Origin: Elymus sibiricus
Taxonomy: Eukaryota; Streptophyta; Magnoliopsida; Poales; Poaceae
Direction: 5' to 3'
NCBI GenBank assembly: GCA_039707655.1
Contig: CM077671.1
Coordinates: 303,614,509 to 303,678,508 of the forward strand
Length of the DNA: 64,000 nucleotides
The position numbers were made by a program, and so were the translations under genes. Position 1 is the stretch's first letter, and each line of letters opens with the position of its first letter. The notes beneath the pieces were generated by a model that saw only the letters and a list, made by a program, of their open reading frames with translations, was not told the origin of the DNA and ran no database searches. Positions 1 through 9,747 of this stretch are shown in pieces.

Positions 1-1470
1 TGCTGCATACTCTCCGCTATGTGGCCCGTTCGTACTCTTAAAGAGTTACTCTTTTAAAGACCCTGCACTGTTTAAGGTTCAAACGACGGATTTATGTCAC
101 GTGAGAAGTAGATTATGGGCCCGGGGGGTACTCATGCCCTGCTGCGCCTCTCTATGGTTCGTTGTGCTCTTACCAGTTAATCTCGCCTAGAGACCCTGAG
201 ACGCTCAAAGGAGTTGACGGTCACTCTCACTAGAGACCCTGTACTGTTAAGAGTTCAAACGACGAGTTCATGCTAGGAGAGCCGGCATATGAGTTTTTGA
301 ATAAGAAAAAGCAAGAACATATACAAGAGTTGATCTCTTCTGGTTGTGCCTTCAAAGCAAGAACATCATACATTGCATCATTATTGCATCATCTTACCAT
401 GCATCATATATGCATGGATATCCTGGTCTACATTGCAGGAACCGGTTCTTTCAAACCGGATTATATTATTCAAATCTCAAATAGCCAACATGGCTGGATT
501 TTTCATTATGGTTGTCATAACCAGCATTAGATGATTGAGGTTTTCAAAGCCCCTTCAGAGTAATGGCTATTACTCCTTCATCCCAAAAATATCAGCTTAC
601 AGCAAGGAGCATGGTTCAACATTGATATGCAAGGTTTTCAGCAAACATCATCTAGACAGTGGATAAAATTTTATTCTACAATGGAAGGAATAGTCCCGAA
701 TCGTTGCAGGCATACGACCGGCACTTGGGGGCTACATTATTCAAGTGCAGTTTATATCAAATATGCAAGTCCCATGTCACGGCAAGCACGCACCACGGCA
801 CTTGGGGGCTAATGCAAGCTATTTTTCAAGTCATTACATTGTCAACAGACCCTATTATCTCAAGGAGATGAGCTGGCCTTTATATCTTTTTCTAAGTCCC
901 AGCCCAGTATTGTCTTACTGAGCCGGCCCTTGGGGGCTATACATTGCTCCTCAAGACTATATGGTCAGATCTACAACAAGTTCCTGCTCATCATAATGAC
1001 CCGGGCCTTGGGGGCTACACTGGCTGAAGTTTTATGAGCATAAGACATTTACAAGTCCCAGGTTGCTGCAGGCAAGACAACCCGGTACTTGGGGGCTACA
1101 TATGTGGAACATTCAACTTATGACTGGTGACTCAGACGAGCAATATAGATTTCTCTAGAGTTGCAATATTTATATGAAACAAGTCTTAAGGCTATCACTA
1201 CGTTTCTCCTCTTAAGACTTGGGGGCTACAGGTAATATGAATATGAGGAAGATATGCCTTCAAATTCTCAGTTATGAGGGAACCAGACGAATTTATCAAA
1301 CCAAGGCAGTTGATAATAAGGGTTATTTTTTTTCCAAGGAGCCAGCGTCAGTGTATTGATATGACAGAGTTTCAGAATCTTCAGGAGCTGATCAACTGGT
1401 ATTTTTGAGTGAACCGGTCCCTTTACATATTCTTATTTTAGGAGGTTACCATGAATAAATTCAAGCTAAC

Positions 1471-1482
1471 CTGGGGGCTAAT
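1471..1482 (+). other. Polypurine tract before the 3' LTR
   Basis: CCTGGGGGCTAA directly precedes the TG of the LTR, where plus-strand DNA synthesis is primed in LTR elements. The same sequence precedes the 3' LTR at 53,388. Confidence 0.7.
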
Positions 1483-1506
1483 GTCGGGGATATACCCCGC
1501 GGTATG

Positions 1507-1690
1507 ACCCGGAGACAGTTATAAGCCGGCAGATACTTGTAACCCGGTAGACAGTTATAACCCGGTGACAGTTATGACCCGGCAGACACTTGTAAGCCGG
1601 CAGACAGTTGTGACCAGGCAGACAGTTATGACCCGGCAGACAGTTATGACCCGTCAGACAGTTATGACCCGCCAGACAGTTAAGTCCCGG
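1507..1690 (+). repeat. Minisatellite in the LTR, 18-20-bp unit
   Basis: About nine imperfect copies of a unit like CAGACAGTTATGACCCGG run in tandem in the U3 part of the LTR. The LTRs of the copy at 38,029-53,978 lack this expansion, so it arose in this copy or subfamily. Confidence 0.85.
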
Positions 1691-1901
1691 AGACGAGTCC
1701 CTGAAGATGAGTCATGAAGATAAGCCCTGGTTGTAAGCCGCCCGGTTAAGCTACCCGGTTGTAAGCCGCCCGGTTAAGCCGCCCGTCTGAGATAAGAAGC
1801 CCGGGACTCAGAAGCCCATGAAGAGAAGCCCGCGATGGGAAGTCATCATAAGTTAAGTCTCAATCCGACTTAGACTCTACATGTAAACCGCCCCTTCAAC
1901 T

Positions 1902-1908
1902 TATATAA
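1902..1908 (+). promoter_or_regulatory. TATA box of the LTR promoter
   Basis: TATATAA in the context CTTATATAAGGAGGGG. The same context occurs at the matching place in the LTRs at 38,354-38,360 and 53,683-53,689, which supports its being the element's own promoter. Confidence 0.55.
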
Positions 1909-2232
1909 GGAGGGGCGGGTCACCCCAAGAGGGTCAGGTTTTTAGACGTCTCAATAGACAGGTCTTAAACAACTTCAAGTCATTAGAGATAGACAGATTA
2001 GAAACCCTCGAGATTAGAGGTAGCGATTCCGCACCCTTGTAATCGAGATCATCATCATCATCAATATAGGCACAAAGCAGGACGTAGGCTTTTACCTCCA
2101 TCGAAGGGGCCGAACCTGGGTAAACTCGCGTCTCTCGATTCCGACCAACCCCTCTCAAGCCGCCACCTAGTTGCGATGGCCTCACACCTAAGTTCTCTCA
2201 CGAGGACATCTTGCCGTGACAAAACAACTACA

Positions 2233-2375
2233 GGTGGTGTGTCGGTGCCTGGCACCTTTGTATCTTGCCTTGGGTGTGTGTGTTGTGTGCGGTGTTTGGT
2301 CTCTCGGTTGTATTCGGTGATGGTTGCTTTATAATATAAAGCGGGGGAAACCCATTTTTTGGTAAACTGTAGCCG
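2233..2375 (+). mobile_element. 3' end remnant of a LINE-like retroposon
   Basis: The segment ends in a T-rich stretch followed by TATAATATAAAGCGGGGGAAACCC, given here as TATAATATAAAGC then GGGGGAAACCC. The element at 11,264-11,971 has the same 3' end. Only this 3' end is recognisable. The LTR element to the left abuts it directly. Confidence 0.45.
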
Positions 2376-2448
2376 TACTATAAGAAGTAATAATGGATCA
2401 CATGATCTTCACAAAAATAACGGTGTTGGCAACAATGGATTGGTAGTA

Positions 2449-2710
2449 CTCCCTCCGTTTTTTACTTACTGCACATATTAGTTTTGACTAAAGTTACTTT
2501 ATAAAATTTGATCAAATTTATGAAAAATGATATAAAGACATTTACAATAGCAAATTTATGTGACATGGAAATATATCCAATGAAATCCAATGGTATTGAA
2601 TTGATAGTGTATATATTAATATAATTTTTACAAACTTGCTAAAAATATTTAAAGTTTGACTTTAGACAAATCTAATATACAATGTACAGAGTAAATAAAA
2701 ACGAAGGAAG
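2449..2710. mobile_element. Stowaway-type MITE (Mariner superfamily), 262 bp
   Basis: The ends are inverted copies of the Stowaway terminus (CTCCCTCCGTTTTTT and AAAACGAAGGAAG) flanked by TA on both sides, the usual target duplication. The interior is AT-rich and non-coding. Confidence 0.85.
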
Positions 2711-2792
2711 TACACATAGTTCTTTTTTTAGGGAAGTACACATATATAGTTCTTGAATTGGTTCCAACCCAGTCAAAGATGCTCACGTTATT

Positions 2793-4007
2793 CTCACAAA
2801 AATGGCGAGTGATAGGCGCCGGTGCGCCGGTTGAAATTTTGAACGGTCGCACCGTGGATGTATGATAAACAGCCTCACGATACCTCCTTCCCGAACCGTT
2901 TCGCTAGTAAAAACAGCCATGGCGCTTGTTCATCCCGAGCGCCCCGTGATCTCCCATACGTCAGCTAGCTCGCCGGCCGCCGCCCACGTCGCCGGTGGTC
3001 ACCGTCGCAGCACCCGTCCCGTCGGTTCCACAGGACGTCGTGGCCATTGTAGCAAAACGTCGCCGTTAGAAGCACGCCTATCTGCCGTCTTTGTAGCATG
3101 CCCATCGAAGACTGGCAGCACCTTCGTGGTGCCTGGCCACATCTCTCAAGGTCACCGCTTGCATCGTCGACGTCTGTGGTTGAAGCTTTTTCTCACGGCG
3201 GTTGAAACTTTTCTCCATGCTGGTTGAAGCTTTTTCCATAAGTTTCAACTACAATCGAAGCTTATTTTTTGAACGTTTGCAACTTTTTTCGTCGAGCAGT
3301 GCCCGGTTGAAACTTTGTACGTCTTCCGGTTGAAGCTTTTTCCATCTGAGGTTGAAGCTTTTTCCGTAATGGTTTCAATTTTTTCAGTTTGACAGTGCTG
3401 GCTGAAGCTTTCTCTGTTGACGGTTCAAACTTTTTCAATCTAGACTTGAAGCTTTTTTTGTCAATGATTGCAACATTGTACGTATGTGATGGTTCCAGCA
3501 TCGCGTCGTTGGTCACGTGCCAACGCTCGCCGTTACAGCCCCCTGCGCGCAGCCGTCGCGGGCGTCGGTCTGCGCGGCAGCTGAGGATGCATCATCGCCG
3601 CATCCTGGTTCAAGCCCACGAGGGTTGCACTTGCAGCGCCACCGTTGCTGTTCGACACATGTAGGACGGTGGTGCAGCTGGTTCCAGCAGCCATGGCTCC
3701 GGTTGTAGCAAATCAGTGGCCCAACACAGGGGTGGATGACAGCCATCAGCACGACGACTCGATGTACGACCGCTGAGAGGAATCAGGCTCGCGCGTGCTT
3801 CATGGGATAAGACGAGGGAGTGGGGAGAAGACGATGTGGAAAGAAACGACTGAGAAACACGGATGATGAAGGTTCATGTGTGAAGAGATAAGGTTTGACC
3901 GATGCAGGGTGCTTCCACTGTCACAGGATCGGGTTGAATCCAACGCAGCGCGTGCGGTTGACCGAAAACTGGCTGGTTCGCTGGCTACAAACATTTCCTA
4001 AAAAACA
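2793..4007 (+). mobile_element. Retroposon of unknown family with 14-bp target duplication
   Basis: ATGCTCACGTTATT occurs at 2,779-2,792 and again at 4,008-4,021. The second copy directly follows a short A-rich end (CCTAAAAAACA). A target duplication of this length next to an A-tail suggests target-primed (LINE-type) retroposition. The interior is GC-rich at both ends, with a GGTTGAAGCTTTTTCC-type repeat in the middle. I recognise no protein domain; the ORFs inside (for example 2,862-3,227) look fortuitous. A Mutator-like DNA transposon is an alternative, but those usually give 9-bp duplications. Confidence 0.55.
3165..3475 (+). repeat. Degenerate GGTTGAAGCTTTTTCC repeats
   Basis: About ten diverged copies of a core like GGTTGAAGCTTTTTCC, spaced roughly 20-35 bp apart, fill this stretch. 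Some are full (near 3,337 and 3,350), others are variants such as GGTTGAAACTTT. They lie inside the retroposon at 2,793-4,007. Confidence 0.75.
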
Positions 4008-4061
4008 ATGCTCACGTTATTAACAAAAAAGGAAAAAAATCTGTCACGAAGCTGTCAGTTC

Positions 4062-4216
4062 TGTTGAGTATCGTGTTTAGTTACGAAACAAAAGATAGAC
4101 TAGGAATTATTCTGGCTTGTCTTGTACTCCAAGTTAATCATGTACTCCTATATATATGCCCAAGAGGCTCAAGCAATACATCAACTATTCCATCAAATCC
4201 ATCTCTCCCTTCAACA
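4062..4216 (+). repeat. TRIM 5' LTR
   Basis: 155 bp, TG...CA ends, 3 mismatches to the right copy. It contains a TATATATA stretch near 4,150 that could act as a TATA box. Confidence 0.9.
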
Positions 4217-4643
4217 TGGTATCTGCCGCAAGTTTCTAGACCTAGCCGCCGCCCACTGCTTCCGCATCGCGCGCCGCCCCCGGGGCGGTCGGCCTTCATG
4301 ACTGCCGCCGGGGGCCGCGCCGCCCGTACCTAGGGTTCGTCCGCCGGTCGTGTTGACCGGCTGCCCTAGAGAGTCTTTTTCCGATCTCTTGATCCGGGGT
4401 TTTCTCTCTTCCGCCGGTCGCATTGATCGGCGTTTTCTTTTTGGTTTTCCGATCTACGATCGGTTTGCGTCGCCCGCCGCCGCCGTCGACCCCGCGCCTC
4501 TACTCCGACATCGACGCGACCCGGCCTCTACACCGACCCGGCGGCCTCGTGCGACGTGGTGGTCCCTCAAGGCCGTCGCCCGCGCATCTCGGATTCTTCT
4601 CCAGTCTCACCGTCTGCGTCGCTACTGTTGTGACTGCGGGGGG

Positions 4644-4798
4644 TGTTGAGTATCGTGTTTAGTTAGGAAACAAAAGATAGACTAGGAATTATTCTGGCTT
4701 GTCTTGTACTCCAAGTTAATCATGTACTCCTATATATATGCCCAAGAGGCTCAAGCAATACATCAACTATTTCACCAAATCCATCTCTCCCTTCAACA
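4644..4798 (+). repeat. TRIM 3' LTR
   Basis: 155 bp, preceded by the G-rich tract TGCGGGGGG and followed by the target duplication AGTTC. Confidence 0.9.
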
Positions 4799-4803
4799 AG
4801 TTC

Positions 4804-5159
4804 ATTTTTAACGTCAACCAAAAGATACCACCGTTCGGTCTGCTGTCATTGTAGCTACAATAATTCAACTTACATCCCGAGGTCTTTGTGAGTCCATCTT
4901 TTTAGTACGCTTAAGGGTGTTGACTGTAGCATACAATAGATATCTGACTGGCGCACATACATTTGGACTAGGGAACTACTCTGCACACGATGGTCCACAT
5001 ACGATTCAGGCACGATGCCTAATTTGAACGGGGGTGATTAGCAAAATGTTGCAATCTAATGGCTGATTTGACCCATCGTGCGAGGAACGGGCAGAAGGTT
5101 GTCGTCCCTGCAGCACTGCTCTTTGTTTTTTTCACGGGTGAAAATTTGTATTGCTCAAC
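4804..5159. other. Unassigned intergenic stretch
   Basis: I see no gene, terminal repeat or simple repeat that I can support here. Confidence 0.5.
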
Positions 5160-5420
5160 TCATAAGAGTCTTACAATATCAGCAGCAAGCTGGACAGCTT
5201 CCTCAGGACCAGAACCGACCCAAGTGATGGTTCTTCCTTCAAATCGAGCAAATTTTGCTAAACTGTCACTGACTCTATTTTGGGTACGCGAAATATGAGT
5301 AATACAAGACTCACAAAAACTCAGTAGATGCCTAATTTCTGTAACTAACGTTGCATATATTGATCTATCAACTTCTTTAGCTTGAATCATCAGTGCTCTT
5401 TGGACTAGCATATATAGCAT
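5160..5420 (-). pseudogene. RNase H-like fragment of a LINE
   Basis: The minus-strand reading frame resembles the C-terminal part of the plant RNase H domain (RVT_3 type) found at the 3' end of plant LINEs and in related host genes. It shows a segment like HISRTQNRVSDSLAKFAR followed by a W-containing tail. It lacks the catalytic N-terminal half of RNase H and has no reverse transcriptase next to it. It is therefore a 5'-truncated LINE copy or a decayed gene piece. An A-rich tract near 5,130 on the same strand would fit a retroposon tail. Confidence 0.6.
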
Positions 5421-5463
5421 GCCAATAAGCTTTACATATAAAGCACAAATGGCTAAGCCGATA

Positions 5464-5695
5464 CTTCCTCCATTCCATAATGTAGTGCATATAGATATTT
5501 TAAAAAGTCAAACTTCACCAACTTTGATGAAGTTTGTGGAAAAAAACAATCACATCTAGAATGCCTAACATATATGATTGGATTCATCATAAGACGTAGT
5601 TTCATATTTTATATTTTGTCTATAAACTTGGTCAAAATTGACAAAGTTTGACTTTTCAAGAAATCTATATGCACTACATTATGAAACGGATGGAG
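5464..5695. mobile_element. Stowaway-like MITE, 232 bp
   Basis: Inverted ends (CTTCCTCCATTCCATAATGTAG and its counterpart ending CGGATGGAG; first 20 bases CTTCCTCCATTCCATAATGT) are flanked by TA. The inner arms GTGCATATAGAT and ATCTATATGCAC continue the inverted repeat. The interior is AT-rich. Confidence 0.85.
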
Positions 5696-5697
5696 TA

Positions 5698-6290
5698 TAA
5701 AATAATGAGTAAATTCACATACAATCAGGTCAAAAGAAATATAAAGGCATACAAGCGAGCAACTAGCACAAGTGCTACCAACCCAAACCGATCATGAAAT
5801 TGTAGACACCACACCTAAAAAAGACAACCTAGATTACTAAAGAGGACCGAAACCGCACCGCCTTAAGTAACCACCGGGCCACCTAGTACCAAATACAACG
5901 AGCCATTTTCAGAGGGTGTCGGCTCATAATTGAGACATCCCCCTCACTCTGGGCCATGAAGCGCCGCTCTTTCCAGAAGACACTAAGGACCAAGAAGAAA
6001 GACCATGGAGACACGTGTATGACACCCCACGCTAGAATGAAGGATGCTAAATGCTAGTAACAAGGCAAATCCAAGGCCGCTGGCCAACCGCAACCGAAAG
6101 GGGGCGACGATGCCAAGCGGCACAGACCACAGCCATCGAGCCCAAGCAAGTATTTTGCAACAACAAAAAACTCGTGCCGCCCTCACCCAGGACGCCGGGG
6201 GGCGACCCGCCCAACCCTAGCGCGCCGCTGCTCGAGGAGTATTTGCAAGTTTGCGACAATAAGTAGTATATTTTCTCCTTTCCAAATGTC
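5698..6290. other. Unassigned stretch downstream of the host gene
   Basis: No supported gene. The minus-strand text around 6,230-6,060 is GC-rich and resembles the leader-like text of other retroposon-like copies in this window, but I cannot define ends. The 3' UTR of the host gene probably lies just above, about 6,300-6,546. Confidence 0.35.
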
Positions 6291-6546
6291 CGCACTTCTC
6301 TTTTTCTAGCACAACAGTAGTCAGTAGGTGGGAACAGAGCCGTGATAATCAGAGAAAGAATTGCCGGCTTTTGGAATGGTACTTTAAGTACTTAACGAAT
6401 TACAATCTGGATTTTCAATCTGAAGTAGACACGCATATAAAAGGAGAAATGGCAGTAGGAACAAATACAGTACCAAAAGGCACAAGAAAAGAATACAGCA
6501 AGGATGCGGGCGCTGCGCGCGGTGATAGGAGTCGAGCAAGAATTTT

Positions 6547-9050
6547 TCATGCATTGTTGACTGCCTGGTCGAGATCAGGGGCGTCTATCTCCTCCTCGCG
6601 GTCGTTGGCGTTCCCGTGAAAGCCGGCGTGCGAGAGCAGCGCCCACAGGTGTGTGATGAGCTCACTGTCGCCGGCGAGGTGCTTCCCGTGCGTGGCTGCG
6701 CTCGTGTTCATGGCCAAGTGGAGGAGGAACCCCGTCCAGAAGTTGGCCAGGCCCCTCCAAAGGCCTGCCGCGTCGCCTTGATACACATCTGCCAGGCGGT
6801 CCCCAAGCTCTGCACCCATCCTCGTCAAGGAGCACCCAATGTGGAGACCTTCATAATCTTCTTTTCCTCTCGCTCGATAGATTTCCCCTGGTGTTACCGC
6901 TTCCACGTCATCGCCCCAGCCCCAGGTCGGATAGTGATCAGGGTTCTTGCATGGTTTGCCGACCGTCTCCATGAGGCTCTCGTGCACATCTTTCAGTTGC
7001 ATGAGTCGAGGCTTTTTCCTTTTTTTCCGACTGAAGTTGGAAGCGAGGTGGTCAATTTCTTTGATTACCTCATCAAGGACCATTCCGGCAACAATGGGAT
7101 TGTCCGGCACCAGTGCCTTCCTGACCAGATACGCACAATAGTTGGATAAGCTGGCTGCAGTTGCGTACTGGCGGTACTGCTCAGACCACTCTTCTTGTTG
7201 AGGGGCTGCTCGTCCCCTGGTTTGCCGTTTCCTACTCGGATCCTGCACGAAAGGCCGCGGTCGCCGGACAGCCCTGAGCTTCTCAACATTGTTGAAGAAG
7301 TTGATCTCACAGAGGCCGGTGGCGATGTGCCAGACCAGTATGATGTGGGTGTCTACTTTGAGGTTTCTTGGCCACTCCAAATCCACCACCCACCCGTTTG
7401 ATTTGAAGGCGTTTGAGAAGTAGTAGTACTTATCCAGCGCTAGCCCTTCCTTCTCCAACTTCTCCAAGTTCTTGAGCGAATCTAATATCGCAATCTTGGT
7501 GTAATCATTCAGGGCGGTTTTTCCAGTAATTTGCCCTCGACGGAGCACCAGCCTCCACGTAAGCGGAGGCAGCACACCAGTTAGCCTCAGCTGACGGCAT
7601 GTAACTAGGAGATTCTGCTGCCTGATCGTCTGACTCCATTTGGCTCTGCTACCGAAAAACAGCATGAACCTCATCGCCATCTCCACCACGGGATGCCGCA
7701 GGCACTGATGCTGGAGGTACTTGCACAGCACCAGGACCTTTGCCCAGCGTGACAACACATAGAGAACGATCTCCAAGAGCTCCTTGAGAACGATGATGCC
7801 GACCATGAGGCGTGTGATGGACACGCCGTGTGTGATCCTGTTCCGGTCCGCTGGATCCATCCGCTCGGGTATGTACCGGGCAGGGTACGCGATGTACCCC
7901 GTCGCCGTGGCCAAGGACAGCGACAGCAGCAGGCTCCGGAGCGGAATCATGAGTCCGCCGGCAAACACGGTGGCGTGCTTGCTGTAGAACAGGTCTTGGA
8001 GGAAGGACAGCTCCACCCCTATGACGCGGAACGCCCTCTCGCAGTCCTTGAGGATGTAGTCGAAGACGAGCCTGCGGATCTTCTTCTCCCCCTGCGGCCT
8101 CTTCAGTTCATGCACTGGGAGATCATAGAACTGACGGCGCAGCAGCTTGTACAGCGAGAAGGAGAGGCATAGGTCCTTGCGCTGGTTGCGAGGGTCTGCT
8201 GCTTCTCCCAGCAAGCTGTTGTTGCCGGTGTCATGCCATATCTTCTCCACGGTGACGAGGTGATTCTTGTGGACTCCATCTGGCTCCAGCCGAATCTTGT
8301 AGCTCCGGTCTGACCCGCGTATTTCCCTCTTCCTTCTGAAACAAGAAGACAGTCTTCTTGTTTCCCCCAGCTTGCCTTCTTGTATCTCCTTCAACACCCG
8401 GTGCTCCCCATGCACCAGGTACTTGCACCCCTTCATGTCTGATACCTGCAGATCAACATCAGCAGATAGATCGTCCTCATAGCTCATGTAGTCGCTCACC
8501 AGCCTCATGCTCTCTTGGTTATTAGTCTCCCCTTTGCCGGTGGTGAGGAAGAGCACAATGATGCGAACCGCATTCAGGGACCAGATCAACCAGAGGGGGA
8601 ACCTGAGGAGGTTGAAGGTCTGCACCCGGAGGAGATTGGCTGACCAGAAGGAGGACATCAGATCCAGCATCGGTACCTGCTTGGACCGGGTGTATGGCCG
8701 CCCGATCTTGACGCTGTACTGCAGGGTGACCAGCAGAACCGCCCACACCTGGAAGTAGTCGTTCACCTTGGCGCCCGATAGTTGCATCAGTCCCATGGTG
8801 TAGATCACCAAGTTTTGGTTGAGTATCTCCAAGGTGACGACAACAACCATCCGGCTCGGCTTCCCAAACCATGGCCCGGAGAAGTCGAGGACGAACCTCC
8901 ACACCAGCAGCACCGTCGTCAACACCACCCACAGCTCCACACTGGCCACGCCAGTAACATTGTCTTGCTTAAAGAGGCTCTTCAAGGTGTGCAGGATTGC
9001 GTCGGCAGCATTCGTCGCGGAGCCTATCCTCTCTCTCTCTTTCTCTGAGC

Positions 9051-9054
<4 letters not shown>
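6547..9054 (-). CDS. DUF4220/DUF594 membrane protein, 835 aa
   Basis: This is the one convincing host gene. It is an uninterrupted 835-codon frame from ATG (9,052-9,054) to TGA (6,547-6,549). The layout matches the grass-expanded plant family with an N-terminal DUF4220 and a short C-terminal DUF594 domain. Hydrophobic segments lie at about residues 37-58, 68-90, 100-115 and 149-171. Two more lie at about 358-385 and 408-433. The DUF594 part is about 745-815, with LADVYQGDAAGLWRGLANFW and HLWALLSHAGFH. The molecular function of the family is unknown; its members are predicted multi-pass membrane proteins. Length and lack of introns are usual for the family. The ATG is preferred because a GA tract without further in-frame coding precedes it. 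The frame is intact and may be expressed. Its neighbours are all mobile elements, so context gives no clue to its role. Confidence 0.9.
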
Positions 9055-9090
<36 letters not shown>

Positions 9091-9104
9091 GTCTCTCTCT
9101 CTCT
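9055..9104. repeat. (CT)n/(GA)n microsatellite in the 5' UTR
   Basis: A nearly pure CT run of about 50 bp ends one base before the start codon. On the coding (minus) strand it reads GA. GA-rich leaders are common in plant genes and can bind BBR/BPC factors; any such role here is inference. Confidence 0.95.
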
Positions 9105-9290
9105 ACGAGTGAACGTCCTTGCTACGAGGAGTAGACTTCAGTTGGTACCTGCTGGTTTGAAAATGTTCAGGACCGGCTGTTTAACTGAAGGTGCAATAGT
9201 AAAGTACTGTAATAATTTAGGTACTACTTGATCCTACACGCCTTCATCGATCGACAACAAGATCTGTGGTTAATTATCTAGACCTAGACC

Positions 9291-9299
9291 TTATATATA
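9291..9299 (-). promoter_or_regulatory. Candidate TATA box of the DUF4220 gene
   Basis: Minus-strand CTATATATAAGG lies about 240 bp upstream of the ATG. That would give a leader of about 200 nt that includes the GA tract. It is the best TATA match in the upstream region. Confidence 0.5.
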
Positions 9300-9400
9300 G
9301 AAGACTGACCAAACGGAAGACTCTAAATTTTTATTTACTCTTGTATATTTTCTCTTAAGTGCCGTTGAATGGATCTGAGGAGCCTACTAGATGGGGTGAA

Positions 9401-9660
9401 GGCTGGTCGTAATGGGAGTATCAGACGTAGTATCATGCATGCCAACTAGGCAATTTTGATGAGGTGACATAGAATTAAATGAAGAAAGAGAGTGTTGAGT
9501 ATCATATCATGATACCGTACCATATTAAATGATGTGCTACTATGTGTCATGCATAACAATAAATGAACTATCATATGGTACTATGCATTACGGATATAGT
9601 ATCATACACTAGTATCATATGCATGATACTAGTATATGATACTCCCCATTACAACCAGCC
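9401..9660. mobile_element. MITE with GGCTGGT termini, 260 bp
   Basis: The ends are an inverted repeat: GGCTGGTCGTAATGGGAGTA at the left and a matching ...ACTCCCCATTACAACCAGCC at the right. The trinucleotide GAA stands on both outer sides, a possible 3-bp target duplication. The interior is built of short ATCATA/TATGAT palindromes and is non-coding. The superfamily is uncertain. It lies about 350 bp upstream of the DUF4220 gene's ATG, so it may touch its promoter. Confidence 0.8.
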
Positions 9661-9747
9661 GAATAGGAGGCTTGCTGGAATTAGTTAGGGCAGTGTTAGG
9701 TGTTGGTCTGATACTCAGCGCGATGCCAACGGCCAGAAGCCAAATAA

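Larger units (their letters stand above)
1..2232 (+). mobile_element. 3' part of a non-coding Gypsy-type LTR element (internal end plus 3' LTR)
   Basis: Positions 1 to about 1,100 match 51,751 to about 52,870, and the LTR (1,483-2,232) matches those at 38,029-38,649 and 53,388-53,978, so this is a second copy of the same family. The 5' part lies left of the window. The internal part has no coding domain and carries the motif TTGGGGGCTA several times. I see no reverse transcriptase or integrase, so it is probably a non-autonomous (LARD-like) element. The family name is not known to me. The primer-site motif of the complete copy (TTGGCGCC...) points to Gypsy. Confidence 0.8.
1483..2232 (+). repeat. 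3' LTR of the element at the window start
   Basis: It begins TGTCGGGGATAT directly after a purine-rich tract and ends in ...CTACA at 2,232. The 3' half matches the LTRs of the copy at 38,029-53,978. The 5' half differs because it has an expanded minisatellite. At 750 bp it is longer than those LTRs (621 and 591 bp). Confidence 0.8.
4062..4798 (+). mobile_element. Complete TRIM (miniature LTR retrotransposon), 737 bp
   Basis: Two 155-bp direct repeats (4,062-4,216 and 4,644-4,798) begin TGTTGAGTATCG and end TTCAACA. They enclose a 427-bp GC-rich non-coding interior. The element is flanked by a perfect 5-bp duplication, AGTTC (4,057-4,061 and 4,799-4,803). The interior opens with TGGTATCTGCCGC, similar to the initiator-Met tRNA primer site, and closes with a G-rich tract before the right LTR. 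The LTRs differ at only 3 positions, so it is fairly young. It has no coding capacity and must be mobilised by proteins of another, probably Copia-type, element. Confidence 0.92.

Noticed and set aside
6616..7149. Plus-strand ORF of 177 codons
   Set aside because: Shadow frame inside the DUF4220/DUF594 gene.
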